DNA from: Candidatus Kapaibacterium sp.
GTDB taxonomy: Bacteria; Bacteroidota; Ignavibacteria; Kapaibacteriales; HRBIN21
Length of the DNA: 6,310 bases
NCBI GenBank assembly: GCA_025055465.1
Contig: JANWXA010000116.1
Coordinates: 1-6,310, forward strand
Direction of reading: 5' to 3'
Shown: positions 6,135 through 6,310 of the stretch, one piece after another
Position numbering within the stretch: position 1 is the first letter of the stretch
Layout of the letters: each line of letters opens with the position of its first letter
Made by a program: the position numbers and the translations under genes
The notes under the pieces: model-generated
What the model was told of the DNA's origin: nothing
The model's database searches: none
Seen by the model: only the letters and a program-made list of their open reading frames with translations

Positions 6135-6310
6135 CTACTGTCGAACCAGCCCATACAGACGGATCACCCGAACCACAAGGCTCCACAACCAACCGAAGAG
6201 TCCCGTGAACACCATGAGGGCAGCACTGAAAAGCGCCTGCTTCAGAGGATTCAACGCCCCCGGCTCGGGGCTCAGCACCGGACCAATGTTGATATCACCA
6301 CGCCCGCCCG
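6135..6310 (-). CDS. ccmC: Cytochrome c maturation protein CcmC, C-terminal end only
   Basis: An open frame enters from the right edge and ends at the TAG at 6135, giving 57 complete codons. It contains a polar stretch (GRGDINIGPVLSPEPGALNP) and then a final membrane helix (about LKQALFSAALMVFTGLFGWLWSLVVRV) and a short basic tail. This matches the end of CcmC, in which the last periplasmic loop after the W-x-tLH region leads into the sixth helix through a PL/PM motif. The WWD motif and heme-ligand histidines lie outside the window, so the call relies on the C-terminal pattern and on the order C-D-E-F. CcmC binds heme and loads it onto CcmE. The promoter of the operon, and any ccmA or ccmB, would lie further right. 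Confidence 0.75.
   Translation of the reverse strand, partial: GGRGDINIGPVLSPEPGALNPLKQALFSAALMVFTGLFGWLWSLVVRVIRLYGLVRQ

Overview
The window reads almost entirely on the minus strand. It looks like ordinary chromosome from a GC-rich Gram-negative bacterium, probably Bacteroidota or a nearby FCB-group lineage. Three things suggest this: a System I cytochrome c maturation (ccm) operon, a TolC-type outer membrane protein, and two copies of TATTTTTG, a match to the Bacteroidota -7 promoter consensus TAnnTTTG, each just upstream of a gene start. The lineage is an inference from these signals and not from any species-level match.

Layout in the direction of transcription (high to low coordinates): the 3' end of ccmC (6135-6310); a small ccmD of 45 codons (5985-6122); a spacer with two inverted repeats; ccmE carrying a CxxxY motif instead of the usual HxxxY (5507-5893); a second, shorter CcmE-like OB-fold gene that stops exactly where the heme ligand would be (5135-5503); and a long ccmF (2817-5138) whose GTG start overlaps the previous stop. 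A terminator-like hairpin and a possible new promoter follow in the 111-base gap. Next comes a membrane-anchored M20 metallopeptidase of the PM20D1/carboxypeptidase S type (1221-2705). After a 140-base gap, which holds a promoter-like box and two tandem 13-bp dyads, a TolC-family outer membrane protein gene begins (1080) and runs off the left edge.

The ccm genes act together. CcmC and CcmD load heme onto CcmE at the outer face of the inner membrane, and CcmF takes heme from CcmE and helps attach it to apocytochrome c. The CxxxY form of CcmE, with no ccmG/ccmH directly after ccmF, resembles the variant Ccm system (System I*) described from Desulfovibrio and seen in some archaea. The ligand-less second CcmE-like protein is the most unusual element here. 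The peptidase and the TolC gene are probably separate transcription units. I see no RNA genes, mobile elements, CRISPR arrays or integration signs.
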